Assembly (NCBI GenBank): GCA_031119395.1 | Contig: JAVHYA010000006.1 | Location: forward strand, 31,748 to 95,747 | DNA: 64,000 nt | Reading direction: 5' to 3' | Source: Pseudomonadota bacterium | GTDB lineage: Bacteria; Pseudomonadota; Gammaproteobacteria; Burkholderiales; Burkholderiaceae_C | In this document: positions 17,108 to 26,521 of the stretch, piece by piece | Layout of the letters: every line of letters starts with the position of its first letter | Position numbering within the stretch: position 1 is the first letter of the stretch | Notes under the pieces: generated by a model | Told to the model about the DNA's origin: nothing | What the model saw: only the letters and a program-made list of their open reading frames with translations | Database searches by the model: none | Program-made: the position numbers and the translations under genes

Positions 17108-18175
17108 ATGGCCGCAGCCCCGGGCGCCAAGAAGCTCCAGCCCATCATCATCAAGCGCGTGAAGAAGGCCGCGCACGGCCACCACGGCGGCGCGTGGAAG
17201 ATCGCCTATGCGGATTTCGTGACCGCCATGATGGCCTTCTTCCTGCTGATGTGGCTGCTCGGCTCGACGGCCAAGGGCGAACTGCAGGGCATTGCCGCCT
17301 ACTTCAACTCGCCGCTCAAGGTGGAGATGAGCGGCGGTCCCGGTGCCGGCAGCACCAGCAGCGTGGTGCCGGGCGGCGGCAAGGACCTCACCCGTTCGAT
17401 CGGCGAGGTGCGCAAGTCCGACGGGCGCAGCAACGACCCCAGCAAGATCGGCCAGGACGGCCGGCGCGAAGGCGACCGTGATACCTCGCGCGAGAGTGCG
17501 CGAGAAAGCGCGCGCCAACAGGACATCCGCAAGCTCGCCGCCCTGCGCAGCAAGATCGAGAGCCTGATCGAGAACAATCCCAAGCTCAAGGATTTCCGTT
17601 CGCAGATCAAGCTCGAGGTCACGCCCGAGGGCCTGGAGATCCAGATCCAGGACGCGCAGAACCGGCCCATGTTCGACACCGGCAGCGCGCTCGTGAAGCC
17701 CTACATGCGCGACATCCTGCGCGAGATCGGCAGCGCCCTCAACGGGATCGACAACCGGGTGAGCCTGGCCGGCCACACCGATGCGGCGCCCTACGGCAAC
17801 GGCGACCGGGGCTACGGCAACTGGGAGCTCTCGGCCGACCGGGCCAATGCCTCCCGGCGCGAACTCGTCAGCTCCGGCATGGCGGACGACAAGCTCGTGC
17901 GCGTCATCGGCCTGGCGGCCAGCGACCTGCTGGACAAGTCCAATCCGATGGCGCCGCTCAACCGGCGCATCAGCGTGACGGTCCTCACCCGCGACGCGGA
18001 GGCACGGATGTTCGGCAACCGACGCCTCGACGCCCCGGATGCGGTGAAGGCCATCACGGACCAGATCGGTCGCGAGGCGAACGCACCGGCCGCGGCCTCT
18101 CCCAACGCCACGCTGCAGGCGATGGCCGGTCCGCAGGCGCCGCAGGAGCCGGCGCAGCGCCAGGCCACACCCTGA
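17108..18175 (+). CDS. motB: Flagellar motor stator protein MotB
   Basis: MotB anchors the stator to peptidoglycan and carries the proton-accepting aspartate. The 355-residue product has a basic N-terminus, one membrane helix with D36 in YADFVTAMMAFFLLMWLLGS, a charged plug/linker (about residues 75-140) and an OmpA-like peptidoglycan-binding domain (VSLAGHTDAAPYG, SADRANASRRELVSSG). Here the next gene is flhB. In many relatives a chemotaxis operon follows motB, and its absence is notable. Confidence 0.97.
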   Translation: MAAAPGAKKLQPIIIKRVKKAAHGHHGGAWKIAYADFVTAMMAFFLLMWLLGSTAKGELQGIAAYFNSPLKVEMSGGPGAGSTSSVVPGGGKDLTRSIGEVRKSDGRSNDPSKIGQDGRREGDRDTSRESARESARQQDIRKLAALRSKIESLIENNPKLKDFRSQIKLEVTPEGLEIQIQDAQNRPMFDTGSALVKPYMRDILREIGSALNGIDNRVSLAGHTDAAPYGNGDRGYGNWELSADRANASRRELVSSGMADDKLVRVIGLAASDLLDKSNPMAPLNRRISVTVLTRDAEARMFGNRRLDAPDAVKAITDQIGREANAPAAASPNATLQAMAGPQAPQEPAQRQATP

Positions 18176-18313
18176 TCACGACATCCGGCGCGCCACCACG
18201 CGCCTCGTCCGCCGCCGGGACCAGGCTCACGAATTGACGGCCTTGCGGCCCGCTAATCGGGCTTTAGCGCACGCCAGCGCTGCAGACAATGAACGCCGCA
18301 CCCGAAGCCCAGC

Positions 18314-19474
18314 ATGTCATCCAGCCAGGACAAAACGCTACCCGCCACACAGCGCAAGCTGGAGCAGGCACGCAAGGACGGCCAGGTTGCGCGTTCGCGC
18401 GATCTGGCCCACCTCGCGGTCGTCGGCAGCGGCGCGGTGGCACTGCTCCTGCTGGCGCCGACGGGCTTTCGTCACATGCGCGAAGCGCTTGCGGCCGCCC
18501 TGCGCTTCAATGCCCATGACGTGGCGACGCCCTCGCACATGCTGGAGCGCCTGGCCCACCTGGCGGGCCTCGGACTCGTGGCCTGCATCGCGTTCGCGGC
18601 CATCGTCGCGGCGGCGGCCGTCGCGAGCACCGTCGCCGCAGGCGGATGGATCGCGACGGCAAAGCCCATCACACCCGACTTCGCCAAGCTCAACCCCCTG
18701 TCCGGGCTTCGCAACCTGCTGAGCAAGCAGCAATTCGCGAACGTCGCGAAGCTCGTCCTGCTGTCCCTCATGCTCGCCGTCCTGGGTTGGCTCTTCGTCA
18801 GCAACAACATCGATGCCGTGGTCCGGCTGGTTCTGCAGCCCTCACCGGCCGCACTGGCAATGGTGGCCGACTGGATGGTGGCAGGCCTGGCCCTGGTGAT
18901 GCTGGTCCTGGTCGCCGCGGCGGTCGTGGACGTGCCGCTGCAGGCGTACTTCCACCAGGCGAAGCTGCGCATGTCGCACCAGGAGGTCAAGCAGGAACAC
19001 AAGGAGTCGGACGGTGACCCGCACCTGAAGGGACGCATGCGTTCGGCGGCGCGCGAGATCGCGCAACGCTCCAGCATCACCGCCGTTCCGCGCGCCGACT
19101 TCATCCTGATGAACCCGACCCACTACGCCGTGGCCCTGCGCTACGACGAGTCGACCATGAATGCGCCCCACGTCATTTCCAAGGGTGCCGATCTGCTGGC
19201 GATGAAGATTCGCGAGGTCGCGACCGAACACCGCATCCCGGTGGTTCAATCGCCGGTGCTCGCCCGGGCTCTCTATGCGCATGCCGAACTGGACCGGCCG
19301 ATTCCCACCGCGCTCTACACCGCCGTCGCCCAGATCCTCGCCTACGTCTACCGCCTCAAGGCAGCGCTGCGCGGCGAGGGAACCGCCCCGACCGAGCAGC
19401 CCGATCCGCAGGTACCACCCGAGCTCGATCCTCACCACATCGCCGCCACGGCCGACACAGGGGAAGCGGCATGA
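18314..19474 (+). CDS. flhB: Flagellar export protein FlhB
   Basis: FlhB is the inner-membrane export component whose self-cleavage switches secretion from rod/hook to filament proteins. The 386-residue product has four membrane helices in the first 215 residues and a cytoplasmic domain with the autocleavage motif NPTH at residues 267-270. The C-terminal extension (about 30 residues, Glu/Pro-rich) is dispensable in relatives. It starts the flhB-flhA-flhF-fliA operon and overlaps flhA by 4 bases. Confidence 0.97.
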   Translation: MSSSQDKTLPATQRKLEQARKDGQVARSRDLAHLAVVGSGAVALLLLAPTGFRHMREALAAALRFNAHDVATPSHMLERLAHLAGLGLVACIAFAAIVAAAAVASTVAAGGWIATAKPITPDFAKLNPLSGLRNLLSKQQFANVAKLVLLSLMLAVLGWLFVSNNIDAVVRLVLQPSPAALAMVADWMVAGLALVMLVLVAAAVVDVPLQAYFHQAKLRMSHQEVKQEHKESDGDPHLKGRMRSAAREIAQRSSITAVPRADFILMNPTHYAVALRYDESTMNAPHVISKGADLLAMKIREVATEHRIPVVQSPVLARALYAHAELDRPIPTALYTAVAQILAYVYRLKAALRGEGTAPTEQPDPQVPPELDPHHIAATADTGEAA

Positions 19475-21543
19475 ACTTCTCGACCCTGCGCACCTGGATC
19501 GGCACCCAGGGAGCCGTCTTCCACCGCGCGGCCGCCCCGCTCCTGGTCGTCGCCATCCTGGCGCTGATGGTGCTGCCGATACCGGCCTGGCTGCTCGATG
19601 GCTTCTTCACGCTCAACATCGCCGTGGCGCTGATGGTGATGATGGTGGCGGCCTACATGGTGCGCCCGCTGGACTTCGCCGCGTTCCCGACGGTGCTGCT
19701 GCTCACGACGCTGATGCGTCTGTCGCTCAACGTGGCGTCGACGCGGGTGGTCCTGCTCGAAGGCCACACCGGCCCCGGCGCCGCAGGCGCGGTGATCGAG
19801 GCCTTCGGCCACTTCCTCATCGGCGGCAACTTCGCGGTCGGCCTGATCGTGTTCGCCATCCTGGTGGTCATCAACTTCGTCGTGGTCACCAAGGGGTCCG
19901 AGCGCATTGCCGAGGTCTCCGCACGGTTCACGCTCGACGCGATGCCCGGCAAGCAGATGGCCGTCGATGCGGACCTGAACGCCGGCGTGATCGACGAGAA
20001 GGAAGCCAAGCGCCGCCGCGCCGAAGTGGCCGAGGAGGCCAACTTCTTCGGCTCGATGGACGGGGCCTCGAAGTTCGTGCGCGGCGACGCGATCGCCGGC
20101 ATCCTCATCCTGGTCATCAGCATCGTCGGCGGATTCACCATCGGCGTCCTCCAGCACGGCATGGCCGCAGGCAAGGCCGCCGACACCTATGTGCTGCTGG
20201 CAGTCGGCGACGCACTGGTTGCGCAGATTCCCGGGCTGCTGATCTCGGTGGCGGCCGCCATGGTGGTCTCGCGCGTCGGGAAGGAAGACGACGTCGGCCG
20301 CCAGATCGTGCAGCAGTTGCTGACGTCTCCGCGCGTTCTGGGGCTGACCGCGGGCATCCTCGCCCTGCTCGGCATCGTCCCGGGCATGCCGCACGTGGTC
20401 TTTCTCTTCATGGCCGCCGTGCTCGGCTACGGTGCCTGGACACTGTCCAGGCGCAAGCCCGTCGCCGAAGAGGCCGCGGCACCGGCCGCCGCGGCCGACG
20501 CCGACGCCACCTGGGACGACCTGCAACCGGTGGCGCCCCTGGGGCTGGAGCTGGGCTATCGGCTGATCGCGCTGGTCGACAAGACCCGCCAGGGCGACCT
20601 GCTTGCCCGCATCAAGGGCGTGCGCCGCAAGTTCGCGCAGGAGGTCGGCTTCCTTCCGCCGGCCGTGCACGTGCGCGACAACCTGGAACTCAAGCCCAGC
20701 GCCTATCGCGTGACGCTGCGCGGCGTGGTGGTGGCCGAAGGAGAGGCGTTCCCGGGCATGTACCTGGCCATCAATCCGGGCGGCATCTCCACCCCGTTGA
20801 TCGGCACCGCGACGACGGATCCGGCCTTCGGCCTGCCTGCGCACTGGATCGAAGAGCGTCAGCGCGAAAACGCGCAATTGGCCGGATTTACCGTCGTTGA
20901 TTCGGAAACCGTGATGGCGACGCATCTGTCACATTTGATGCACACGCAGGCCGCGCGCCTGCTCAGCCGCACCGAGACCCAACAACTGGTGGAACACGTG
21001 AACAAGCTCGCACCCAAGCTGATCGAGGAGGTCGTGCCCAAGGTCGTGTCGATCGCCGCGTTCCAGAAGGTGCTGCAGCTGCTGCTCGAGGAGTCGGTGC
21101 ACATCCGCGACATCCGCACCATCGTCGAGACACTCGCCGAGCACGCCGCCGTGACCGCCGACCCGGCCGAACTCGCACGCCGCGTGCGCATCGCCCTGGC
21201 TCCGGCGATCGTGCAGCAGATCTACGGCCCGGCGCGGGAGCTGGACGTCATCGCCATCGAACCCGCCTTCGAGCGCCTGCTGATGCAGGCGCTGGCCAAC
21301 GCGAACGCGCCTGCGCTGGACCCGGGCGTGGCCGAACTCTTCACGCGCAGCGCTGCCGATGTGGCCACGCGCCAGGAAGAGCACGGCGTGCCCGCCTGCC
21401 TGCTCGTGCCCGACGCCATCCGCAGCGCGATCTCGCGTCTGGTGCGGCGCAGCGCGCCCCGGCTCCAGGTGCTGGCGCACAGCGAGATTCCCGAGACCCA
21501 CACCATTCGCATCGGACCCATCCTCCAGGGGACAGCCGCATGA
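19471..21543 (+). CDS. flhA: Flagellar export protein FlhA
   Basis: FlhA is the large export-gate protein that receives chaperone-substrate complexes. The 690-residue product has about eight N-terminal membrane helices, the FHIPEP-family signature (VVVTKGSERIAEVSARFTLD, MPGKQMAVDADLNAG) and a four-part cytoplasmic domain from about residue 345. The ATG overlaps the flhB stop by 4 bases and the flhF ATG overlaps its own stop. Length and motifs are normal. Confidence 0.98.
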   Translation: MNFSTLRTWIGTQGAVFHRAAAPLLVVAILALMVLPIPAWLLDGFFTLNIAVALMVMMVAAYMVRPLDFAAFPTVLLLTTLMRLSLNVASTRVVLLEGHTGPGAAGAVIEAFGHFLIGGNFAVGLIVFAILVVINFVVVTKGSERIAEVSARFTLDAMPGKQMAVDADLNAGVIDEKEAKRRRAEVAEEANFFGSMDGASKFVRGDAIAGILILVISIVGGFTIGVLQHGMAAGKAADTYVLLAVGDALVAQIPGLLISVAAAMVVSRVGKEDDVGRQIVQQLLTSPRVLGLTAGILALLGIVPGMPHVVFLFMAAVLGYGAWTLSRRKPVAEEAAAPAAAADADATWDDLQPVAPLGLELGYRLIALVDKTRQGDLLARIKGVRRKFAQEVGFLPPAVHVRDNLELKPSAYRVTLRGVVVAEGEAFPGMYLAINPGGISTPLIGTATTDPAFGLPAHWIEERQRENAQLAGFTVVDSETVMATHLSHLMHTQAARLLSRTETQQLVEHVNKLAPKLIEEVVPKVVSIAAFQKVLQLLLEESVHIRDIRTIVETLAEHAAVTADPAELARRVRIALAPAIVQQIYGPARELDVIAIEPAFERLLMQALANANAPALDPGVAELFTRSAADVATRQEEHGVPACLLVPDAIRSAISRLVRRSAPRLQVLAHSEIPETHTIRIGPILQGTAA

Positions 21544-23051
21544 ACATCCAACGCTTCCAGGCCTCCACTGCGCGAGAGGCGCTCGCTCTCGCACGCGCAG
21601 TGTTCGGCGACAACGCGCTCATCCTTGCCAACCGCCAGCTGGAATCGGGCGAAGTCGAGGTGACGGCGACCTCCGAAGAGGCGCTGGGCGAGCTCGACGC
21701 ACCGCGTTCCAACGCCCCCGCTTCGCCACCATCCGCTCCCGCGTCGCTCGCTGCGCCTCGGCGGGCGCCGGCCCCTCCTGCCACGGTGGCCGCCGCCCCG
21801 GCCGCGCCGATGCACGAAAGCTCGGTCGCAGCCGATACCGAGCAACTGGCGATGAGCACGCTCTCCTTCCAGGACTACGTGCGCGAGCGGATGGCCCGCC
21901 GCCAGGAGGCCCAGGTGCAACTGACGTCGCAGCCGGTGGTCCGCCACCCGGCCTCGGCGGCGTCGAACGCTGCCGCCGCGCCGTCGCCCATGTCTGCTGC
22001 CTCGGCCCACGTGCCCGTGCGCCAGGCCCCGGTCGACCGGCGAACGCTGGTGGAGCAGGCCGGCGAACGACCGGCCCCGCTGTCGCCCGCAACCGCCGCC
22101 ACCCAGGTGCCGCCCTCCATGCCCGACCTGGAGGGCGTGATGGCCGAACTGCAGGCGATGAAGAGCATGATGGAGGAGCGCTTCACCACGCTGTCCTGGA
22201 TGAGTCAGGCCCGCCAGGAGCCGGTGCGCTCGAACCTGTTGCTCAAGCTGATCCGCGCGGGCTTTTCGCCGGCGCTGTCGCGCACCCTGCTCGAGCGCGT
22301 CACCCAGGAGATGTCACCGGCGGAAGCCGTTCGCGACGTCATGGGCACGATCGAACGCATGCTGCGCGTGGACGCCGGACCGGGCCTGGAGCAGGCCGGC
22401 GGGGTGTATGCGCTCGTGGGCGCCACGGGCGTGGGCAAGACCACCACCATCGCCAAGCTGGCCACGCTGTGCGCGCGCGAGCACGGCGCCCAGAGCGTCG
22501 GACTCATCACGCTCGACACCTACCGCGCCGGGGCGCACGAGCAGCTGCGCACCTATGGCCGCTCCATCAATGTCGTGGCCCACCTGGCGCACGACCGCGC
22601 CGCGCTGCTGGAACTCCTGGGCTTGTTCAGCCGCAAGAAGCTGGTGCTCGTCGATACCACCGGCGTCGCCCCGCGCGACCCGCGCCGGGTCGACCAGCTC
22701 GGCATGCTGGACATTCCACAGCTGCAACGCGTGCTGGTGCTCAATGCGGGCGCCCACGGCGACACGCAGGACGACATCGCAGGTGCCTTCGGCGCCAATC
22801 TGGCCGTGATCTCGAAGGTCGATGAGGCCGTCAAGCTCGCACCGGTGCTGGACGCCGCCATCCGGCACCAGCTCGTCGTCACCGGCGTGAGCTGCGGCCA
22901 GCGCGTTCCCGACGACTGGCGCGCGCCGGACGCGGACCTGCTCGTGCGCGAGGCGCTGCGCAGCAATGGCCGCACGGCCTTCGAGCCGCGCAGCGCGGCG
23001 GACATGGACTTCTTCCTGTCGCCCTCGCCCCAGTGCACCACCGCCGATTGA
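21540..23051 (+). CDS. flhF: Flagellar SRP-like GTPase FlhF
   Basis: FlhF is an SRP-type GTPase that sets flagellar position in polar flagellates. The 503-residue product has an N-terminal basic domain (MNIQRFQASTAREALALARA), an Ala/Pro-rich linker (about 55-195), the N helical bundle, and a G domain with G1 GATGVGKTTT at residues 294-303, then LITLDTYRAGAHEQL and VDTTGVAPRD. It overlaps flhA by 4 bases. The partner flhG, which often lies between flhF and fliA, is missing. Confidence 0.96.
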   Translation: MNIQRFQASTAREALALARAVFGDNALILANRQLESGEVEVTATSEEALGELDAPRSNAPASPPSAPASLAAPRRAPAPPATVAAAPAAPMHESSVAADTEQLAMSTLSFQDYVRERMARRQEAQVQLTSQPVVRHPASAASNAAAAPSPMSAASAHVPVRQAPVDRRTLVEQAGERPAPLSPATAATQVPPSMPDLEGVMAELQAMKSMMEERFTTLSWMSQARQEPVRSNLLLKLIRAGFSPALSRTLLERVTQEMSPAEAVRDVMGTIERMLRVDAGPGLEQAGGVYALVGATGVGKTTTIAKLATLCAREHGAQSVGLITLDTYRAGAHEQLRTYGRSINVVAHLAHDRAALLELLGLFSRKKLVLVDTTGVAPRDPRRVDQLGMLDIPQLQRVLVLNAGAHGDTQDDIAGAFGANLAVISKVDEAVKLAPVLDAAIRHQLVVTGVSCGQRVPDDWRAPDADLLVREALRSNGRTAFEPRSAADMDFFLSPSPQCTTAD

Positions 23052-23070
23052 TCCCGTGGTCCTGACGCCC

Positions 23071-23808
23071 ATGCTTGCTGCTTCTTCCCAGATGTACAAC
23101 CCCAGAGGCCGACTCGACCGCGAAGCGCTCATCCGGCAGTACGTCCCGCTCGTACAGCGCCTGGCGCATCACATGATCGCCAAGCTGCCGCCGAACGTGG
23201 AGCTGGACGACCTGATCCAGGTGGGCATGATCGGCCTGGTCGACGCGCTGTCACGCTTCGAGGAAAGCCATGGCGTGCAGTTCGAGACCTTCGCCACGCA
23301 GCGCATCCGCGGCGCCATGCTCGACGAGTTGCGTGAAGGCGACTGGATGTCGCGCGGGTCGCGCAAGAGCCAGAAGCAGATCGAACAGGCCATGCACCGC
23401 CTCGAGCATCGCCTGGGCCGTACCCCGCTCGAATCCGAGATCGCGGCCGAGTTGAAGATGCCACTGGCCGAATACCAGGCCCTGCTCGGGCGCGTGCGCG
23501 GCACGCAACTGGTCTACCTGGAAGACATCGGAGCCCACGCCGAGGACGAGGAAGGATTCCTGGATCGCCACGTGGCCGACGAGGAGGCCGATCCGTTGAG
23601 CCTCCTCAAGGACCAGCGCCTGCGCAGCGCGCTGGTCGCCGCCATCGAGTCCCTGCCCGAGCGCGAGCGCTACATCATGGGCATGTACTACGAGCAGGAC
23701 ATGAACCTCAAGGAAATCGCCGCCGTGCTGGGTGTGACCGAATCGCGCGTCTGCCAGCTGCACAGCCAGTCGATCGCGCGCCTGCGCGCCAAGATGCGCA
23801 GCCACTAG
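23071..23808 (+). CDS. fliA: Flagellar sigma factor FliA (sigma28)
   Basis: FliA directs RNA polymerase to late flagellar promoters. The 245-residue product has sigma region 2 (YVPLVQRLAHHMIAKLPPNV, LDDLIQVGMIGLVDAL), region 3 (RTPLESEIAAELKMPLAEYQ) and region 4 with its helix-turn-helix (MNLKEIAAVLGVTESRVCQL). It begins about 20 bases after flhF. The start is not certain: ATG 23071 has no clear ribosome binding site, and ATG 23092 or GTG 23056 are possible. At least three promoters in this window fit its consensus. Confidence 0.96.
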   Translation: MLAASSQMYNPRGRLDREALIRQYVPLVQRLAHHMIAKLPPNVELDDLIQVGMIGLVDALSRFEESHGVQFETFATQRIRGAMLDELREGDWMSRGSRKSQKQIEQAMHRLEHRLGRTPLESEIAAELKMPLAEYQALLGRVRGTQLVYLEDIGAHAEDEEGFLDRHVADEEADPLSLLKDQRLRSALVAAIESLPERERYIMGMYYEQDMNLKEIAAVLGVTESRVCQLHSQSIARLRAKMRSH

Positions 23809-24003
23809 CGCCCTCCCGCGCCGCGCCGGCGCGGGGCCATCCCGCATCCCACAGCCCGACACCACGCCGCGCCTGCAGCGGCGGTGCCGTGGCAGCGCGC
23901 GCGTTCGCAGACCGTGTGGCCTGCCGCGCCGAGGAATCCATCCGATGAAGGCTGCGCCGCCATGGGCCGCGCCGCGTGCCGGGGCGCCGCCCGGCGCGCC
24001 GGG

Positions 24004-24363
24004 TCAATGCATGCCGACGATCGGCATGCCCTGGCCGGGAATCGAGTAGGTGGGTGCCTGGGCGGGGCGCAGCAGGGAGGCCAACGCCCGTTCGACCAGG
24101 GCGTTCCTGCGCGCCAGGTGTTCTCGCTGCTGGCTCAGGCGACCGGCCACGCGCTCGATGCGCTGGCGAAACGGCAGGTCGAACACTTCGGCCGACAGGG
24201 CGGCCTCCAGAACGCGAGCGAAGGCCAGGCTGACCTGCCTGAGTTGTGTCGTGGCCCCCTGGAGCGCCACGGCGTCACCCTCCATCAGGTGCTGGTCGAC
24301 GGCTTCCAGCTGGGTTTCGACATCGCCCAGCAGGGCCTCGGTGGACAGACGGGAATCGGGCAT
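24004..24363 (-). CDS. flgN: Flagellar chaperone FlgN
   Basis: FlgN is the export chaperone of the hook-filament junction proteins FlgK and FlgL. The 119-residue product is mostly helical (TEALLGDVETQLEAVDQHLM, LRQVSLAFARVLEAALSAEV), fitting the family, and ends with a Pro/Gly-rich tail. It follows flgM by 3 bases and must be cotranscribed with it. It converges on fliA. Primary-sequence conservation is modest, so context supports the call. Confidence 0.88.
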   Translation of the reverse strand: MPDSRLSTEALLGDVETQLEAVDQHLMEGDAVALQGATTQLRQVSLAFARVLEAALSAEVFDLPFRQRIERVAGRLSQQREHLARRNALVERALASLLRPAQAPTYSIPGQGMPIVGMH

Positions 24364-24366
24364 GTG

Positions 24367-24663
24367 TCAGTTCCGCAAGCGGCTCAGGATTTCCTGGGCG
24401 TTGGACAGCATCTTGTCGGCGATGGCACCCGCGTTGACCGTGAACGTGCCCTCGGCGATGGCGGCTCGCACCGCGGCGACCTTCGCCTCGTCGATCCCGC
24501 TGCCAGCCGACGAGACTTCGAGCGAGCGGGCAGCCGCCGACACCGTGACCGGTACGCCGGCGGTGGCGCTCGCCCCGTCCTCGGGGCGCACGGCTGCGCG
24601 ATCGGCCTTGACCGGGCTGGTCGCCGCGGCCAGTGCTGCTTCGTTCAACGGTCCGATCTTCAT
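24367..24663 (-). CDS. flgM: Anti-sigma28 factor FlgM
   Basis: FlgM binds FliA and holds back late genes until it is exported through the finished hook. The 98-residue product starts MKIGP, has a disordered Ala/Ser-rich N-terminal half and the C-terminal sigma-binding helices (GIDEAKVAAVRAAIAEGTFT, then AIADKMLSNAQEILSRL). It has its own sigma28-type promoter directly upstream, allowing FliA to raise its own inhibitor, and is cotranscribed with flgN. Confidence 0.95.
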   Translation of the reverse strand: MKIGPLNEAALAAATSPVKADRAAVRPEDGASATAGVPVTVSAAARSLEVSSAGSGIDEAKVAAVRAAIAEGTFTVNAGAIADKMLSNAQEILSRLRN

Positions 24664-24701
24664 GGGTGACTCCAGCGCCCTCTTGCGGGCTATGTCACAG
24701 G

Positions 24702-24728
24702 TTTTCGGCCTGCCTGCGTCCGACTTTA
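24702..24728 (-). promoter_or_regulatory. Sigma28 (FliA)-type promoter of flgMN
   Basis: On the minus strand CTAAAG and GCCGAAAA are separated by 14 bases (equivalently TAAA-N15-GCCGAAAA), a near-perfect FliA promoter. It lies between the flgA stop and the flgM start, the arrangement known in Salmonella, where flgM has both class II (from flgA) and class III transcription. Confidence 0.88.
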
Positions 24729-24744
24729 GGACTTTTTTGCTTCC

Positions 24745-25491
24745 TCAGAGGGTCAGCCGTACGGTGGTGGCGTCGACCACCACCCCCGAGGTGATGCGCC
24801 CGTTCTCCATGCGCACCCGCACCATCTGCCCGACGATGCCCGGGGTGATGGCCTGGGCGTCGGAGGTGACCTCGAAGCCGGATCCCTTCGCAACGACGCG
24901 CACGGCGGCGCCGGCAGGAAAGGCTTGCGCGGCCTTGATCATCGATTGCCGCACCGGCTGCCCGGCCGCGAGCGACCTGGCGGCCACCTGCCCGATCCAC
25001 TGCGCAGCGTCCCCGACCACCGGGGACGGTTCGGCCGCCCAGTCGGCCTCGGCCTCGACCGCATCGTTGGGGCCGAGGACCGTGCCTGCCACCACGTTGT
25101 CGCGCAGGACCCACGCGGGCCCGAAGGCCTTGACGGTCACCGGCAGGAAGACGTTCCACCGAGCTGCTCCGTCCACGCAGCGCAGACCCAGGCGCGACCG
25201 GCCCCAGAGGCGGGTGCCCACAGGGATGTAGGGCTCCACCCGCGCGCAGGGCGCAAGCCGCAGACGGGCATCGAGTGAGCCGACACTGACTTCCATGCGC
25301 AGCGGCAGCGTCTGCCCCGCTTGCGACTTCTCGACCGCAGCGTCCAGCCAGTGCTGGGTGGCCGCCACGAATTCCGGCGTCACTTCCTGGCCGACGGGCG
25401 GCATGTCCTGGGCGCGAGCGGGTGTCGCCAGCACCGAAGCCACCACGGCCAGGGCCGGCAGCAGGGAGAAGGGAAAGGCAGGAGCAGTCAT
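24745..25491 (-). CDS. flgA: Flagellar P-ring assembly chaperone FlgA
   Basis: FlgA is the periplasmic chaperone needed for P-ring (FlgI) assembly. The 248-residue product has a signal peptide (hydrophobic residues 6-24, cleavage near ARA-QD), an N-terminal domain and a C-terminal SAF-like domain ([39 protein letters not shown]). I chose the ATG at 25491 because it places the signal peptide at the N-terminus; the open frame extends further upstream without support. It is divergent from flgB and upstream of flgM. Confidence 0.94.
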   Translation of the reverse strand: MTAPAFPFSLLPALAVVASVLATPARAQDMPPVGQEVTPEFVAATQHWLDAAVEKSQAGQTLPLRMEVSVGSLDARLRLAPCARVEPYIPVGTRLWGRSRLGLRCVDGAARWNVFLPVTVKAFGPAWVLRDNVVAGTVLGPNDAVEAEADWAAEPSPVVGDAAQWIGQVAARSLAAGQPVRQSMIKAAQAFPAGAAVRVVAKGSGFEVTSDAQAITPGIVGQMVRVRMENGRITSGVVVDATTVRLTL

Positions 25492-25563
25492 GGGGGCAGC
25501 GCTTTCGATAGGGGACGCCCGCGCCCGTGCGACACGGCCGCGAGTCCTGGACATGGCAGGCAC

Positions 25564-25572
25564 TTTATTCGT
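25564..25572 (-). promoter_or_regulatory. Possible -10 element of flgA (CGAATAAA)
   Basis: In the flgA/flgB divergent gap the minus strand reads CGAATAAAG about 75 bases before the flgA start. It shares CGAATAA with the elements before fliL and fliF. No -35 box is recognised. The gap must also hold the flgB promoter, which I could not place. Confidence 0.2.
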
Positions 25573-25687
25573 CGCGGGTCCGGGCGAAACGATGAACAGG
25601 CGGCAAAACCCCCCCTTCATCCGCGCTTGCCGCCCGGCGGCGACTCTCACAATTTCCCCACTGCCCAAGCGCCGACCTCTCCAATCC

Positions 25688-26098
25688 ATGCTGGACAAGC
25701 TCACATCCGCTCTCGACTTCCAGACGAAGGCCCTGGTGCTTCGCGCCGAGCGCCAGCAGCTGATCGCCGGCAACATCGCGAACGCCGATACGCCAGGCTA
25801 CGCGGCGAAGGACATGAATTTCGCCGCCGCACTGCGCGATGCCGGCCAGGCAGGCAGTGCGCCGACCGCACTGCGCGCGAGCAGCGGCGCCCACCTTCCT
25901 GCCTTGCCGGGCACGGCCGCAGCCGGCCTGCAGCAGGCAGCCTATGTCGTCCAGACCCAGCCCGCCATGGACGGCAACAGCGTGGACCTGGACCGGGAAC
26001 GCGCGGCGTTCGCGGACAACGCCGTGCGCTACGAGGCCACGCTGCGCTTCATCAACGGCCAGAGCAAGACCCTGCTGTCGGCCATCACGGGGCAATGA
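25688..26098 (+). CDS. flgB: Flagellar proximal rod protein FlgB
   Basis: FlgB is a proximal rod subunit exported by the flagellar system. The 136-residue product has the rod/hook N-terminal motif ([20 protein letters not shown]) and the C-terminal helix ([20 protein letters not shown]), with normal length. It opens the flgB to flgL operon and overlaps flgC by 4 bases (ATGA). Confidence 0.96.
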   Translation: MLDKLTSALDFQTKALVLRAERQQLIAGNIANADTPGYAAKDMNFAAALRDAGQAGSAPTALRASSGAHLPALPGTAAAGLQQAAYVVQTQPAMDGNSVDLDRERAAFADNAVRYEATLRFINGQSKTLLSAITGQ

Positions 26099-26508
26099 CC
26101 ATGTCCATGTTCTCGATCTTCGGCATCTCCGGCAGCGCGGTGAGCGCCCAATCGCAGCGGCTCAACGTCGTGGCGAGCAATCTCGCCAATGCGGATGCCG
26201 TCGCCGGGCCCGACGGGCAAGCCTACCGGGCCCGCCAGGTGGTCTTCCAGACGCTGCCCCTGGGCGGCGAAGCCGGCGCGGCGGGCGTGCGCGTCGATGC
26301 GGTGACCGAGAACCAGACGCCCGGCCGCCGCGTGCACGAACCAGGCCACCCCATGGCCGATGCGCAGGGCTACGTGACCCACTCCAACGTGAACGCGGTC
26401 GAGGAGATGGTCAACATGATCTCGGCATCGCGCTCCTACCAGAACAACGTCGAGGTCATGAACACGGCCAAGAACCTGCTGCTCAAGACGCTGCAGCTCG
26501 GCCAGTGA
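26095..26508 (+). CDS. flgC: Flagellar proximal rod protein FlgC
   Basis: FlgC is a proximal rod subunit. The 137-residue product has the N-terminal rod motif ([20 protein letters not shown]) and the C-terminal helix [20 protein letters not shown] followed by [15 protein letters not shown]. The ATG at 26095 overlaps the flgB stop (ATGA); an ATG two codons later (26101) is also possible. flgD follows after 13 bases. Confidence 0.96.
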   Translation: MTMSMFSIFGISGSAVSAQSQRLNVVASNLANADAVAGPDGQAYRARQVVFQTLPLGGEAGAAGVRVDAVTENQTPGRRVHEPGHPMADAQGYVTHSNVNAVEEMVNMISASRSYQNNVEVMNTAKNLLLKTLQLGQ

Positions 26509-26521
26509 CCGGATCCACGCC

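Noticed and set aside
23809..24003. GC-rich palindrome (CCGCGCC/GGCGCGG) between fliA and flgN as a bidirectional terminator
   Set aside because: The stem has no room for a loop and no T run on either strand; kept only as a weak structure.
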